A stretch of DNA of 64,000 nucleotides, from positions 17,622,501 through 17,686,500 of the forward strand of contig NC_092602.1 in NCBI RefSeq assembly GCF_047663525.1, read 5' to 3'. Both the position numbers and the translations under genes were made by a program. Origin of the DNA: Anas platyrhynchos (taxonomy: Eukaryota; Chordata; Aves; Anseriformes; Anatidae). The notes below the pieces were generated by a model, which saw nothing but the letters and a program-made list of their open reading frames with translations, was not told where the DNA came from and made no database searches. Below, piece after piece: positions 13,446 through 26,504 of this stretch. Numbering within the stretch: position 1 is the first letter of the stretch; every line of letters begins with the position of its first letter.

Positions 13446-15968
13446 CTGCGACAGAGACAGAAGTTCTGGTTGACGTAAGAATATCAAGAAGCATTCCAAG
13501 AAGAAAAGAATAGCAGAAGTCCTGTCACTTAATCTCAAAGAAACAGCCTTAAGAACTAAATCGCTGGTATGAATGATTTAAAAAGAATCCCCAAACTAAA
13601 CACACAAAGTGAAAATTTCCATCTAAACTCTATTGGTATTACTTTTAGCTTCTGCAGAACTAGTGGCTGATGCCATTTCTTTCACTTCCGTAGGATTTTA
13701 ATCTATTACAACTCTGGAGTCTTTTTAATATAAAAATGTAGAAGACATTCTCTGAGGGGAATCAGTTATTTATTGATTTCCAGAGTTGCACAATTATCTG
13801 TTAATTATTACCTATGATCTAATAGATAATTGTTGCAATTATCTATTGCTGGCATTAGTAATGGAACACTATTACTTCACTGCCTGCGTTTTTCTGTTTC
13901 GTGTGCACAAAGGTACCCAGAACTCACTGCTCCTTTTCTTCTGTCTTTCCAGGGATCGCCCTCTACCTCACTGTCTACTGCACCAATCATGAGGGGTTTG
14001 TTGTTATTCTATAATGAGCCTAGCTTTTAAATACACCTTTTCTGGGCGTCACTTTGTGATAGCAAGTTAATTTGTGAGGGCTCCTCAGTCTACATCATGT
14101 GGTCGCTTTTTCCAGGTGAAAAAGCGGAGCCGTAAGTGGCAGTACACTAAAGCCCTGGCATGTTGAGATCCAAGAAGAGAGATGTTTGGCCCTCCTTCTC
14201 ACTCCTGGGAACCATATACCTCAAAACCCACAGAGGATGGGCTATATCTCAGAGAAATCTTGGGAAAGGAGAGCATGAAGAGCACGTTTGCAAATTTATT
14301 TCTCCCTGGGCTTCTTCTGCTTCTCCACGAAATACGAGTTTGAATATAACTTTGGCAGCAGTACTTCTGGTGTTTTACTCCTACCACATTTAAAACTCCT
14401 ACAAAAAACTGAAACGTTAGACTAAAAAGCAGCTCTTTCCGTTCTGCTTTGTAAAGTTGCACGTTTTCCTCATGCAAAACAACAGGGCAATGTAAGCTAG
14501 AAACGGAAATGCTGAATGTAAAACAAAACAAAACAAACCTCAGCCCTCCAGGACAAAAGCCAATAACTGCTACAAAGTCCTTTTTAAAATGCTGATTAGG
14601 TTTCAAGGTGATACCGCTTTAAATAAGCATAATTGTGTGTCCGTAGGCAGAAGCATCCATGACAGGATGAACTTCTATACTTCATGTTTTGTTACTGTCT
14701 TACTGTAGCACACAGGGACTTGTTACCTATAGGGAAACCACTAACCTAATGGAGCGTTTAAAACATAAGCTAGTTTGTTATACCAAAATGACTGAGAGAA
14801 CAAAGCATAAAGTGCTTTCAGATTTCTAGCACGCCTTGATTGCTATCCATTAAACTTCAGACACGTTAAACAAAACACAGTAAATAAGAAAACTCCTAGT
14901 CCCACAGCTGGCAAATTGTGTGCAGAGGTTGTAACTAGAACTTTTTTCCCTTGACATTTTACATTTAAGATTGATTTTAAATCCATTCTATACACACTTT
15001 CCGTTCCTGAAAAAACAATACGCAAACCTGAAAAATGCATTTACACGAGAAATGAAGTCGTCCTTGTCCGATTGGAAGACTAAGGTGACAGCTCCTGGGC
15101 TCAGGGATTTTCAGATAAGCTCCGATCTTCACCAGTGACAGCTCCTTTTTTCGGATTGAAAGAGAAAATGTTTCAGCAACACACTGAAAACACACTTAAG
15201 GGACAAGAAACAAAATTAAGACTGTAGTGAGAAGGAGAAAAGAAAAACAACACTGGGGAAGAAAGGAAAAGGTAAAGGAAAAAGGAAAAAGGAAAAAAGC
15301 CTTGATCTTTATACTGACCAACGAGATAAGCCTTACACATTTTTAAGTTTATTTTTGACAACTGATTGAGGTGTTACCAGGTATTAAGTACGATTCAAGA
15401 GCAAATATTAACACTAGAAAGAAGAAATCCGATCCACCACCACCGTTTCAAAATACATCCATTTCTAATGTGGAGATAACGTCTCTCTGACAAGGTAGTA
15501 GAAAAACTGTAAATACCGACAGAGCTTCCTCTCCCGATGTTCCATATACATACCGATGCTGTTCCTACACCTACGCTCTGAGCATAAATTTATGTTGACA
15601 TGAGTATCGGGTGTTACTCCTCTCTTTGTTTGCCTTGAGAGACACACCTCTTGTCCACTGAAAAGTAAACTCAAGATTCCAGATCAGTTAAGACAGTTGC
15701 TATCCCCCCATTCAGAGTTCTGCAGCAGCACTGTTCAGATGTGTTTAGCAGTCTCTTTAGAAAATGTTATCACTTAGGACCTGCTTCTCAGTAGGTACAC
15801 GTTTGGCCTCCGCTTAGCAGAGAGTCAATCCCAGCTTAAGCTTTCGTACAAGAGCCCCTTCACGAAACGGACTTGGGCCCTGACATAACTGAGCTTAACC
15901 TTTAACCTTGAAGCTTCCTTAAAGAAGGAAGCAGCACCCAGGCCAGGAAATAGAAATTAATTGTCACT
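13446..15968. other. Upstream region of USP42-like gene, no gene recognised
   Basis: I see no coding exon, LINE or RNA gene here. It lies 5' of the first recognised USP42-like coding exon and should contain its untranslated exon(s), because that coding exon starts directly after an acceptor (ACTTCTGTCTCTGTCGCAG on the minus strand). The open frames here are short and show no family motifs. Confidence 0.5.
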
Positions 15969-15989
15969 TTACCCTGAAACGCAGTGAGC

Positions 15990-16246
15990 TATTCTGTGCT
16001 GGCAGGATTGCTGCCGGGCTGGCCGACGAGGCGGCGGGCAGCTCCCCGGGGCCACAGGGCCTGTCACAGGGAGCCGCCGGAGGTCTCCAAGGTCCGGGAA
16101 CAGCGGCAACAGCGGCAACAGCGAGGACAGAGGGGACAGCAGCAACAGCAGCAGCCACCTCAGCCAGGGCCGTCTCCACAACCGCCAAAACGGTCTCGGA
16201 ATGCTGCCGAACTCGGAGCTCCAGCGTGACGCCTTTTGAACCTGGC
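15990..16246. other. GC-rich CpG- and CAG-bearing block abutting a duplication junction
   Basis: A sharply bounded GC-rich island in AT-rich surroundings, containing CAACAGCGGCAACAGCG and CAGCAGCAACAGCAGCAGCC. The plus strand reads as a Gln-rich, Pro-rich peptide (REQRQQRQQRGQRGQQQQQQ) ending in a stop at about 16227. The right edge joins the duplicated USP42 RS-exon piece at about 16247. It could be a promoter or first exon of the USP42-like gene, or a fragment of an unrelated gene brought in by the rearrangement. I do not recognise the peptide. Confidence 0.45.
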
Positions 16247-17382
16247 CGCTGGAAGGACCTGCTTTTTGACTCTCCTTCTCTTCACTAGGAGCATGTTCCC
16301 TCTTGCTTTGGTAATGCTCTTTCTCAGTGTTTTTAGTCTTGTCCTTTCTACCTTGGCATTTCTCTGCAATAGCTGAGGAGGAAAGCTTTTTAGAGCTACA
16401 TTCAGTGTCACACTTGAGAGAGGAAGTTTGCCGCAATTTCTCACCAGGCTCAGAAGACTCTTTGCCGTACAAAACGTTTTCTTTTGAAATAAGGTCACGT
16501 TCTTTTGATCTTCTTGGTTTCTCCTTGTCTCCACTGTCATCACATTGGTACTGTGCGAGGTATTCATCCTTCCCAGTAGATTTCGGAGGGTCCGCGACAC
16601 TGCACAAAATAAAATCACATTTCTCACTTCTGCTGAAGGACGTGAAGATTAACAGTAAAACCTTCCAAAGGCAAACAAACAAACAAAAACCTCCAGACTA
16701 CAGGAACACTCGCAGAGATATGCCATTTAGAAACCTCTCCTGCAATTAGGACACCTTCTCCAGCTCCCAGAGAAAGTGTTTTTTCCCCTCTTGCTTCTGA
16801 AGCCATTGCACTAAAAAAGCACACGCATCTGTCTCCCTCCACATGCTGCTGCTCTGAATAAGAGCCAGAAGATTCAAAACCACCCTATTTGGTCTCCCCA
16901 CATAGCCGAAAAAGACACCAGTTGAAACAGAGTTTTCTACCTCTCTCCCAGGAATTTACATTCACATATCTTGTGACTGCAAAAATAGAAGGCGGGGCTC
17001 AAAAGGAACAGCCAGTGTTGGAAATGAAAAAAAGCAGCCCGTTTCTTCAGAGTCTTAAGCCTATGCTACTAGGAAAAAAAAAAACAAAACAAAACAAAAC
17101 AAAACAAGAGGAGAGGAGAACAACAGCGGGAAATTTACCTATTCTCCAGGTGTTCAATTGCAAAGCCTCCGCTGGAGGATCAACAGCTGTGAATTCAGCG
17201 TGCTTAGGAGAAATCAGATCTACGTCTGAACCACAACTATTTCAGTAGCATCACTAACTTATGTTACTCTGAAGAAGCAGTCAGCACCGTTTCTATGTTA
17301 AGAAATAGCTGAACAGTCTGTTATTCACAGGAATTATTCAGGCAGGCTTCTTTAGGAAGGCTGGGTTTCACTAGAACATTGC
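16247..17382. repeat. Third copy of duplicated USP42-locus block
   Basis: 16247-16576 repeats part of the RS-rich exon (minus strand, SESQKAGPSS side truncated at 16247 through VADPPKSTGKDEY). 16577-17382 repeats the same flank as 2236-3000, including a poly-A/AAAAC run at about 17078-17105. Homology with the 1.9-3.1 kb copy stops after CTAGAACATT at about 17382. The exon piece has lost its 3' portion and donor, so it is a non-functional fragment. Confidence 0.78.
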
Positions 17383-20300
17383 TCCGCAAGTCCCTTCTAT
17401 TCCTTTTCCCCTTAGAATCTGGGGATGTTTCAGCTAAAAAGGAGGGCAGAAACACTCTCCGTAGGTCTCCACCATGTAGTAAAACAGCGCTGTGTACCTG
17501 GTTAACTTCTGCAGCCAGCAAAGCATTGCTATTTGCAGCAGTGCCCTGACCCCAGCCTCTTGCTGAGCTCCGTCCTGTGCTGCTCGGATGCTCCCGCTGC
17601 TCAGACACGGGGGCTTAGAGAGCCACCGGGCCAGCACAAGCCCCCGAGCTCACTGTCAAACTTCACTTTTGGCATCTTTCACTTCACCATCGCCGCCGGA
17701 CGAGGAGCCCAGCAATGCCTGACGCCGCTCCGGGCTCACCTAAATGCGGGGCAGGAAATTCAGATTCAAAGCTGCGAAGGTTTTTCTTAGTGAAAGCATG
17801 GAATGAGTGGCCATCGGTGACTAACCTTACAGGAAGGCATTCACTTTGTGAATGCTGCAGTGAGTGAAGACTGAAGGCGTTTTCTGAGTGACCTAAGGAG
17901 AGCCCTCCCCGAAAAGCAGGACGTTTTATTGTCTATGTAACATCTCCTTTGAAGGCTTGAGCATGAGATACACCAGGTTTAAAATCTCAAGACACGGATC
18001 TGCCACCACAGAAGCAATACATTTCATCTACTAAGCCTAAATACCGTATTTTGCCTCCTCTGTAAGTTTAAAAAAACACGGCCATGCTTGAAGGAATGCA
18101 TTCTCAGATATTCTACGTATTTACAGTGCTTTAATTAATACCACAGACATGTTGTGCTGTTGAGGGGAATTTGCAATTACATTTTCATTTCCAACCAAAC
18201 GCAGCCTGACACAAATTGGGAGCAAAAGGAACTAATCATCTGGAAGCCGGGATATGCATCATTCGCCATTTTCTAAGAAAATGACAAAAATATAAAACCC
18301 CAGCAGTCTGAGAACGTGAGCGCTGAGGTAAAGGCCTGATCAAACAAACGCGCACAACTATGATTTGTCCTTTTAACTCAGCAAAAGTCTGCAAACTGCC
18401 ATGGTAGCAAATGAGGAGAAGGAGCTGGTATTTACAGAAGTTGCAGCTGAAGATTCAGATAAACCATTCGGGTCGATGCTCCCTTCCTGCAGGTTTAAGC
18501 TGCGGTCACATCGCCTATTTCAAACCCTTTTGATTTCTACCAGTCACCCCAGATCCCACCTATTTTGCACGTTTTCCAATCAATGAATTCGCTACATGAT
18601 TTCTGGGGCAGAAGAGCAGGCCTGGTGAAGAGGAGCATGCCTGGTGCCATCATTCAATCAAATCAAAAGCGTCCAGGAGAAGCCCGGGGTGTGGTACTCA
18701 CAGGGAATGTTTGCGAGCGGCCAAGTTCAGCAGAAGAGAATAGGCAGGACTGGAAGCCCAGGGGAACGAGATGCATCTGTTGTTGCAGGCAGCCCCAGCA
18801 AAATGTTACAGCTTCACTAGCCTGGGGCATGATCCCCCCCTTCCCTTTTCACAGCCAAGTACAATATTAGCTTGCCTTTTCTTTTTTTTTTTTTATTATT
18901 ATTATTATTTTTATTTCTTTTTGCCATCGTCAGGCTGAGGCCGGCTGAGAATATTTTGTGTCTAGACTAATAAATGTTTGTGCAGATTTTACAAGAGCGG
19001 CTTATGGGAACAGAATCCACTTTTTGTTTTCTGCTGGAGGAAAAAAAATAAAATAAAAATAAAGGAGGAGCATTAAAAGCAACCAAGCACCCCCGTGCAT
19101 TTGTTTGAAATTACATATTACGGTGCTGCTATTTTATGTGCAATCAATACATAATTTGGAAGAAAAAAATGCTTTTAAAATTCAGAGCTATCCCTGAGCA
19201 GCTAAGGTTCTCTTGGAAACTGAAGGAGGAGTCTGAAATTATTGTTCTTTTGTTTGCCTCCCCCAGTGGGAAAGGCAGCACACAAGTAGAAACCACTGTG
19301 CTTTGAGGCGGCATGAATCATTAAGAATAAAGATTCCTCCCCCCCCTCCCCCTCCAATTAAACATGAGATATTAAAACTGAATCTAGGACAAAGGTAAAC
19401 TAAACAGACGCCTTCCTTCCCAGGCAGTCAGTGGGTTAAATCAAATATCAAAGGGGCAACATCAACCTTATAACTTCCTCTGCCGAAATTAAAAAAAAAA
19501 ATAAAGGTAACTTCTATTTTGCCTGCCCCGACCCCAATCGCATCGCCCGAATGGGTGCAAACTGCTGGGATATGTGAGGGCCCAAGCCTACATTTTCCCT
19601 TTTTCGTATTTGTTGGAGGAGGGCGGGGTATCTCCAGATGAAATGGCTGACCGAGCTTTTTATTTCCTCGCTTTGGGTGGAAATGACTGAATCTTTCCAG
19701 GCAGCGGAGCAGTGCTCGACCGGCTCCCTCGGCCTCCCCGCGTGGGAAGAGCTCTGCCGGGAGCAGCCCGCGTAACCCTCAGATGCCAGCCCCATCAGGA
19801 TTAGGTCCAGCAATGGGATGTTGGCTCCTCTAAGTGAGGACGCATCCTCTCGAAACACATACACAGAGATTTAAATGAGATATTCCCAAGAACACCTGCC
19901 TATTCTTTCAGCACGTGTGCAAAGCGTAAATTCATTTTACTTCATTCCTCTTTTTCTCAACTCTCCCCTCCTTCCTCCGGAAGGAAACAGCCAAGCAATA
20001 TTAGCAGGGCCTTCCTTTTCCCCTGGTGGAGTCCAAGAACGCGAGAATTGAGAAAAGCGACTTGTCAGGAATCAAGTTTAAGAAGAGTGTTTGTGGACTG
20101 CGAGGTAAAATACCGGAAGCTGTAATCAGAAACACAACTTTTAACTAAAAAAAGCTTCTTTCCATTGTAAATTATTCCAGTTAGTGAAATAACAAATTAG
20201 TTCTCTGCTCAGCCACAGCCTCCTCCACCAAATTTAAGTAGAACCTGCAAAGAAGTCAAAGTTGTAAAACATTTGTCAGATGCAAGGGGCAGCGTTGCGT

Positions 20301-23300
20301 GGGTTAGCATCACGCTCAGATGCCCACAGTACCAACAGGTGCTTTCTTTCCAGAGGCACCGGCTCCTCCACGAGTTCCCCGCACGAAGAACTGAAGAAGC
20401 TGCAGGCAGGGTGAGCCTTCCTCAGTCCTCATCCTCACAGCGAGGAGTACTGGGGACGGGGAGCTGTGTTTCAGCTTGCTAAGAAGCAGAAACCCCCCGA
20501 GTTTTCAGACGGGCTCCGCTCAGCTCCCCTTGTGACTGCTGCTCGGGACACGACCCTGCCTTGCTCAGCACCCTCGACTCCAGCAGGTGCTGCTGCTGGC
20601 AGCTGCCCTATGTATACAAAAAAGAAGAAACCAACACAGTATTTTCCTGCTTTTAAGTATATCCCAAAGATTTACTAGGCATTGTGACGTTCTGCAGAAG
20701 CCCACAGCTGTAACTAAGGTTTGTGGGGTGTAGAGGGGCTGGGGGCTAAACAAGGCCAAGAAGAGCCACATCTCCTCCCCGGTTGTCTCCCCTGTACTCT
20801 TTTTAGGACATCCAACATTCCCAGATCTCGTTTTGTCCCAGTGACCAAACAGGAGCCTGGCACTCATGCACTACGCCTTAAAACCTCTACAAACCGTGCG
20901 CCTAAGTCACAGCACTCATTATAAGCCGGCAGCTCTTTCTGGTCTCACAAACTATATGTGGCTTGAGAGATGCTCTCCAGATTCAGGGCGCTGAACACCT
21001 GCAGCCTTTGCCATAACCATGACAAAGTTCAGGAGCTCCCTGCTGGCTCCAAGGCTGGCTCCAGCAGCGGCTTCAAGCTGTGGGTCAAGAAGGCCAAGAC
21101 ACCCAACGAGAACCTGCAACACCAAGTGGCTTTCTGGAACGGCTCCAAACACAACTGGAAGCCTGTTGGTTTTTTTGGAAGTGAGCTCTTGTGGACCTGT
21201 TAGGTGCAAGCAGAAGTCAAACTCTCAAAGCATGTTTGCATCATTAAGCTCTCCATGATCTATCTCCAAGGTCTTCTAAGAGCTAGTAGCAACGTGGTCA
21301 GAGTTCTTGCCTGTTTTTCCCTTCACGTTCTTCCACGTCAGCAGCCGTGTGCTCCCTTTGGGCTGACTTCCAGAGCTGGGTAGAAAGGATCCCCTGGAAG
21401 CAGAGATGCTGCTTTATGCAACACCTTGCAGCTCACTGCACTCTGAAGGGTACACGAAAAGAGGTGAGTGGTCCTGGTGTGGTTCCTTCCAGCTCTCAGA
21501 AAGGCAAGAGAACTGGAAATGAACCATCAGCCAAAGGGAGGCACGGCGCAGCCTTACGAAATGCCATCTGGCTGCTACAGGATAAGGAAAGGAGGCATTT
21601 TTGGTGGCTCCCATCTCCACAGAAAAAGAAACAACTATTTATGCAGCAGAGTGGTTGGAGTATTTCAGGAGGCCCTGAGCTACCCCAAAAACCAACAACG
21701 AAACCACAAACCAAACCGAAACCAAACCAAACTAACATGATGGACTGCAATAAAAGATGAACATCAGAATTAATACTACCCATGACAATAAAGATGTTGA
21801 AAACTTGAGTCATCACATCCCTTGTGTAGACTGCAGGAGGAAGCACCTTTAGTGCCTGATGTGACAGTGTCAGAAAGTTAATTAATAACACCACAAAACT
21901 GGATTCCTGTGAGCACACACTCGGCAAAGGTGATACAACCGACAGCCGGACTTGAACACTGATACTGGTACCTGACTGGGAAACAGCGAGGAAACAAAGG
22001 GAGGAGGGGAAACCGTGCTATCCTGAAAATTGCATCACTTGTTTACAAGTCACCGGCAACTCCGAGGCAAACCATCTCGGGCATTTATGGATCAGTGACC
22101 TCACGTCTCTGGCACAGGACGGAGAGGGAATACCGACCGTGAGTTCACAGAAGGGAATAGCGCGTCCAGGCCCTCCTGCACTGCGCCAAATGTGGTCAAA
22201 ATGTCCCCTCCCCTCATCACCCCAAAACTTATCACGTAGGACTTCTATTAAACAGACCCCAAAGAGCTCGTTCTGTCAATTTTGCAACAGGCTCAGCATT
22301 TCTCAAAATTAGAGAGGCTAATTTCATAATATACAAAAATACTGCATCTGGCACAGGGGAATTCTCAGCTAGACTTCAGCCTTGAGACAAAGTGAAACTG
22401 ACCATAGAAATAGAGATTGGCCAGAGCTCAGCCACAAGAGAGTATGCCTCCGTTATATTTATTATGTGCAAACAGAACTAGAAAAACAGTTTACACTGAC
22501 TTGCTGCTTTAGAAGTTAGTTCCATAAAGATGGAAGAAATTCTCAACTCAAACTTGAAGAAAGCATCAGACTTCAAAACCAGTCGTAGATCTTTGAAGTA
22601 AGACTGTTATGAATTCAGAAGTCACATCCAAACAAAAAGATCATTTATATTAATGGTAACTAGATTAAAAAAAAATTAATCCTGTCCCTCAGGCTTTGTA
22701 AGTGACTGGGGAAAAAACAGCGCAAGGATAGTAATAAGCCTAAGTGAAACACCACAAACTGCTAAGGGAAGCAAAAGACCCAAGGAAACAGCCTTTTTGG
22801 TACATTAGGAACAAAAGGAATCCTAACAACAGCACAAAGTCCATCACTTGACAGAAATTCTTCAGCGTAGAGAAATTTACAAAAGGCAGAACCGTTCAAA
22901 ACCAAGCTCTAACAGGCTCCAGGGACGCATGGACACGCAGCGATAAACATCGGTTTTCCTAGTAATAACCAGCAGAGATAAATGACGACAATTACGGCTA
23001 GCAAACGGAGCGCTGGATGCAGCTGAAGCAGGCACAGGTCATCGAGGGCTTGGCAAGAGAAGAGAGAGCCCAGGAGAGCCACAAGAAGCATTCAAGGAGT
23101 AGGAAAGCCTCACAAAGAGAATGCGTGCCCTACCTCCAAGTGTTATGTCTCAAACTTGTCTTTGTTAAACAAGCACAGTGCACAGGTGCTTTACGGAAAT
23201 GCAAAGGGCTTTTTGGCTGAGGAAAGCTAGTAGGACTGCCAGCCTGAAGTTAGCAGTCACCTCGTTTAGAAAAAATGGCACCTCCTTCTAACGAGCTCCG

Positions 23301-23640
23301 GAGAACCCAATTAACAGCGTAACTGGAAGAGGCTGCCTTGCTGGCAATGTTTCAAGACGGTAACAAATGGGTTTTCTACATAATGTCTGCTTGTTCGGGG
23401 AGGTTTGGATTTACAGCCTATGGCATTTGGGTCCTGGGGTTTGCCTCATACAGGTTGATCTCCACAGCTGGACCAGGTTCCTCAGAGCACCCACCAGCTC
23501 CTCGTGCGTGAAACCCCTCTGAGCAAACACCAACACAGCACAGGCTGCTGCTTAACACCAGCAGCGCAGCTTTCCAAACTCCCCTCTCCTTTCCCCCTCC
23601 AGCGGGCTGCTCGTGTTCACCTCAGGCCTTCCACAACAAA
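17383..23640. other. Long gene-poor region, nothing firmly recognised
   Basis: No recognisable exon series, LINE or RNA gene. 18.0-19.4 kb is AT-rich and non-repetitive, with features such as a T/ATT run at 18881-18920 and a C-run at about 19339-19354. 19.5-21.7 kb has higher GC and several short open frames without known motifs. 20.97-21.20 kb has one open stretch (GFKLWVKKAKTPNENLQHQ) that looks protein-like but lacks convincing splice context. 22.0-23.5 kb is plain. I make no gene call. Confidence 0.5.
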
Positions 23641-23649
23641 GCCCCCTTT

Positions 23650-24700
23650 GCACGGATCGCCGTGCACTTTGACAGCCCCAAGGCGCTCTCTGGGGCGCCT
23701 GTCCCGGCTGGGACCGCCACCTCAGCCTTGACTCACCCTTCAACGAAGCCAAACTCCTCCGTCAAGCCTGACAGGGAGCCCCAGCACCTACCGGGCAGCG
23801 CTGACAGCCGCAGCCTCTCCGCTCCCTCAGCGCCCCGCCGCCGCCTCCATTAGGTGCCTCGCCCCGCCGGCTGCCGATCTCCAGCGCCGCGCAGCACCTG
23901 GGGGTCAGCCAGGCGTCAGGGCGGCCCCCGGTACCGCAAAAGCCCCTGGCACCGCAAAACCCCCCGGCAGGGCTGGGGACATGGCCCCACTCCCCTCCCA
24001 CCGCCACACCGAGCGCGTGTGTGTATATATAGAGGGGGGGGGAGCCCGGTCTCGGCTGGCTCCGTCCCGTTTCAAGGCACGGAAAGCGAAGTTGCTCGCC
24101 CTGCCCGTGTGCCCCCCATACCCCCGGCTCTGTCACAGCCCAACCGCGCCTCGTTCCCCCCTCACAGAGCCAGGGAAGGGGTGCTCGCAGCCGCCCCTCT
24201 CCTCAGGGCCGGCCGGGGGAGCGCCTCGCCTTCTCCCCGGGGGTCTCCCGTGGCCGCCTGGGGTCGCCTCCCGCAGCCGCCTCTCCCCCCTCTCCTCTCA
24301 GCCCCGCCACCTGCCTCCTCCGCCGCCGCCGCCGTTTTGTGTCTCCGGGAGTCGTCCGCTGCCGGCGGGGCGGGCGCTGAGCCGTCGCCGAGTCCCAGCT
24401 CCGCCGGCCGCCCGGGCCCTCGCCTCGCAGCCCGCGGCACCCACTCGCATCCTCCTGGCGCCTCGCAGCTTCCCCCCCCGTCCCCGGGAGGGTTTGAGAG
24501 CCGGGCAGGGCCAGGCAGCGGCGGGCCGCGGTGCCTCAGCCTCCCCCGGCAGGGAGCGGGGCGGAGCCACTCCGCCCGGCAGGCGGCGGCCGGCCCGGCC
24601 CGGCTCGGCTCGCCTCGGCTCAGGGCATAAAGGCGCTGAGGGCGCCCGGCTCCCCGACCTCGGCTTCTTCTCCAGCCCCGAGTTCCCCTCAGGTGCCCAC
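23650..24700. promoter_or_regulatory. CpG-island-like block with TATA-like elements
   Basis: A block of about 1 kb very rich in G+C and CpG, unlike the AT-rich flanks. Two TATA-like boxes face right: TATATATAG at about 24024-24032 followed by a G-run, and CATAAAGG at 24626-24633 about 30 bp before a pyrimidine-rich stretch. Long open frames on both strands here are expected from low stop-codon density and show no domain, so I treat them as non-coding. No downstream exon series was found to the right (24.8-28.7 kb), so the promoter would be orphaned, or would drive a transcript I cannot see. Confidence 0.5.
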
Positions 24701-24829
24701 TGCTGAGGGAGGAATGCCCTCCGGGGCTGGCTGGGACACCCCCAAAACCTTTGGAGAAAAAACAAACAAACAGCGAACAAACAAAAAACCCACCCCCAAC
24801 CCCCTTTTTTTCCACCTCCAAGTTGAATA

Positions 24830-25614
24830 AAGAGGAGCTCTTCCTTCAGTACGTGTCCAGATATCTTAGTCTACGCTTCGCTTTAACTCCCACTACGTAC
24901 TTCTCTTCAATACCGCTGCTTTTAGCAATGTTTTTACCTCAGACGCTAAAAGTTGATCTTTTCCCCAAGTCAGAAAAAACAGAATGGGGCTTCTGGGAAC
25001 CCTTAGCTGTGACAGCTGTTCATGTCCAACCGAGATTTACACCTTTATATATATTTAACTGTGAAGGTCTTCTTCTCTCCAGACTAATAACGGGGAGAAG
25101 TTTGCCCAAAACTTTGAAGAGCAAAAGTTTTGATGCCAGGAACGCTCCTGCTTCCTCGTTGCCTGTCATTCCCTTTTAAGTATGAAATTTTCCAGTTGCA
25201 ATGCAATGAGCTGACTGTGGTTCCAGAGGTAAAGATGCATTTAGGATACCAGGTTTTCAACATCGTCTTGAAGTGGATAAGAAGAAACACATTTTTGCCT
25301 CAGTGATATTTTTTTTTCCTCTCCTTTGCCTGGAGATGCAATGAAAGCTTCCTGTTGTCCGTTCAACACAGGCATCTTCTTCACGGTAGCTTTTTAAATA
25401 CAGTGCTAACAACACAGCTCTTTGTTCCCTTCTGTACATCTACTGAAACGCAGATTAGGTGCCAGGCGTAGGTCAGTCTTGGAAAAAGCTGCCACCCCTA
25501 ACACACTGACGGAAACGTCGGCATTGAGTTGCACCTGGCTCACGATTTGCCAGTGTTTGCCTAGAAAGCTCCATGGTTTATATAGCATAGATAGATCCTG
25601 AAACAATTGAGAAA
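24830..25614. other. Intergenic, nothing recognised
   Basis: Ordinary sequence between the CpG-rich block and the first CR1 fragment. I see no motif-bearing open frame or RNA gene. Confidence 0.5.
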
Positions 25615-26125
25615 AGTTAGACTTGGAGCACTGTGTCCAGCAGTTCTGGGCTCCCCAGTACAAAAAAGACAGGGGTCTCCTGGAAAGAGTCCAGCGGAGG
25701 GCAACAAAGACGATAATGGGGCCTGGAGCATCTCCCCTGTGAGGAAAGGCTGAGAGACCCGGGGCTGTTCAGCCTGGAGAAAAGACTGAGAGGGGATCTC
25801 CTCAATGTGTATAAATATCTGAGATGTGGTGGACAGAGGGATTTGGCCAACCTCTTTTCAGTGGTTTGTGGGGACAGGACAAGGGGCAATGGCCACAAAA
25901 TGGAGCCCAGGAAGCTCCGCACCAACATGTGAAAGAACTTCTTCACGGTGAGGGTGACGGAGCACTGGGACAGGCAGCCCAGGGAGGTTGTGGAGTCTCC
26001 TTCTCTGGAGATATTCAAGGCCCATCTGGATGCCTACCTGGGCAACCTGCTCTAAGGAACCTGCTTTGGCAGGAGAGTTGGACCCGATGATCTCTGCAGG
26101 TCCCTTCCAACCCCTACAATTCTAA
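25615..26125 (+). mobile_element. CR1 LINE 3'-end fragment
   Basis: The sequence from GGAGCACTGTGTCCAGCAG through GGCTCCCCAGTACAAAAAAG, GAGAGACCCGGGGCTGTTCA and GGTCCCTTCCAACCCCTACA is the 3' end of a chicken-type CR1 non-LTR retrotransposon in sense orientation. It ends near AATTCT at 26125, the usual CR1 3' terminus. It is 5'-truncated, as most CR1 copies are, and encodes no complete protein. Confidence 0.88.
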
Positions 26126-26504
26126 CAAAAAGGACTGGTTCATACTCATACTGGTGCCACAGTGGTGGAAGACGCTTATTAGACTGGCCTAGAAACCTGA
26201 AGTAATGTGCTCAGGAGTGCTAGCTAGTATCCCAAAAACTCAGCCCTGTAGAATGCAGTCACAGGAGAAAGATGACAATGCACTTACAACAGATTAGGAA
26301 AAAAGCTAGGAAGCAGAAATGGATATTTTTATGGTGTACTCTTTTGAGCACCTCAGAAGTTCTTGTCACCTGTCTTGTCTGTGATTCCTCAACTTCATGT
26401 TCATTATATAAAGGATTTCTCAAAAAGTCATTTTAGAGAACAAGAAAAGCAAACCATATACACAATCCCATTAAAAATGTCAAGCATAGATAAAAAACAT
26501 CATA

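Noticed and set aside
15969-16682. 237-aa minus-strand frame joining the USP42 RS exon to the Gln-rich block
   Set aside because: It reads through an acceptor and intron at its start and crosses a duplication junction into a frame that looks non-coding. It is a chance fusion.
20970-21203. Small gene in the GFKLWVKKAKTPNENLQHQ reading
   Set aside because: Protein-like, but there is no recognised family, no clear splice sites, and overlapping frames are equally open.
23854-24821. Open frames of 220-260 aa in the CpG-rich block, both strands
   Set aside because: Overlapping frames on both strands, Pro/Arg/Ala-rich with no domain, as expected from GC-rich DNA.
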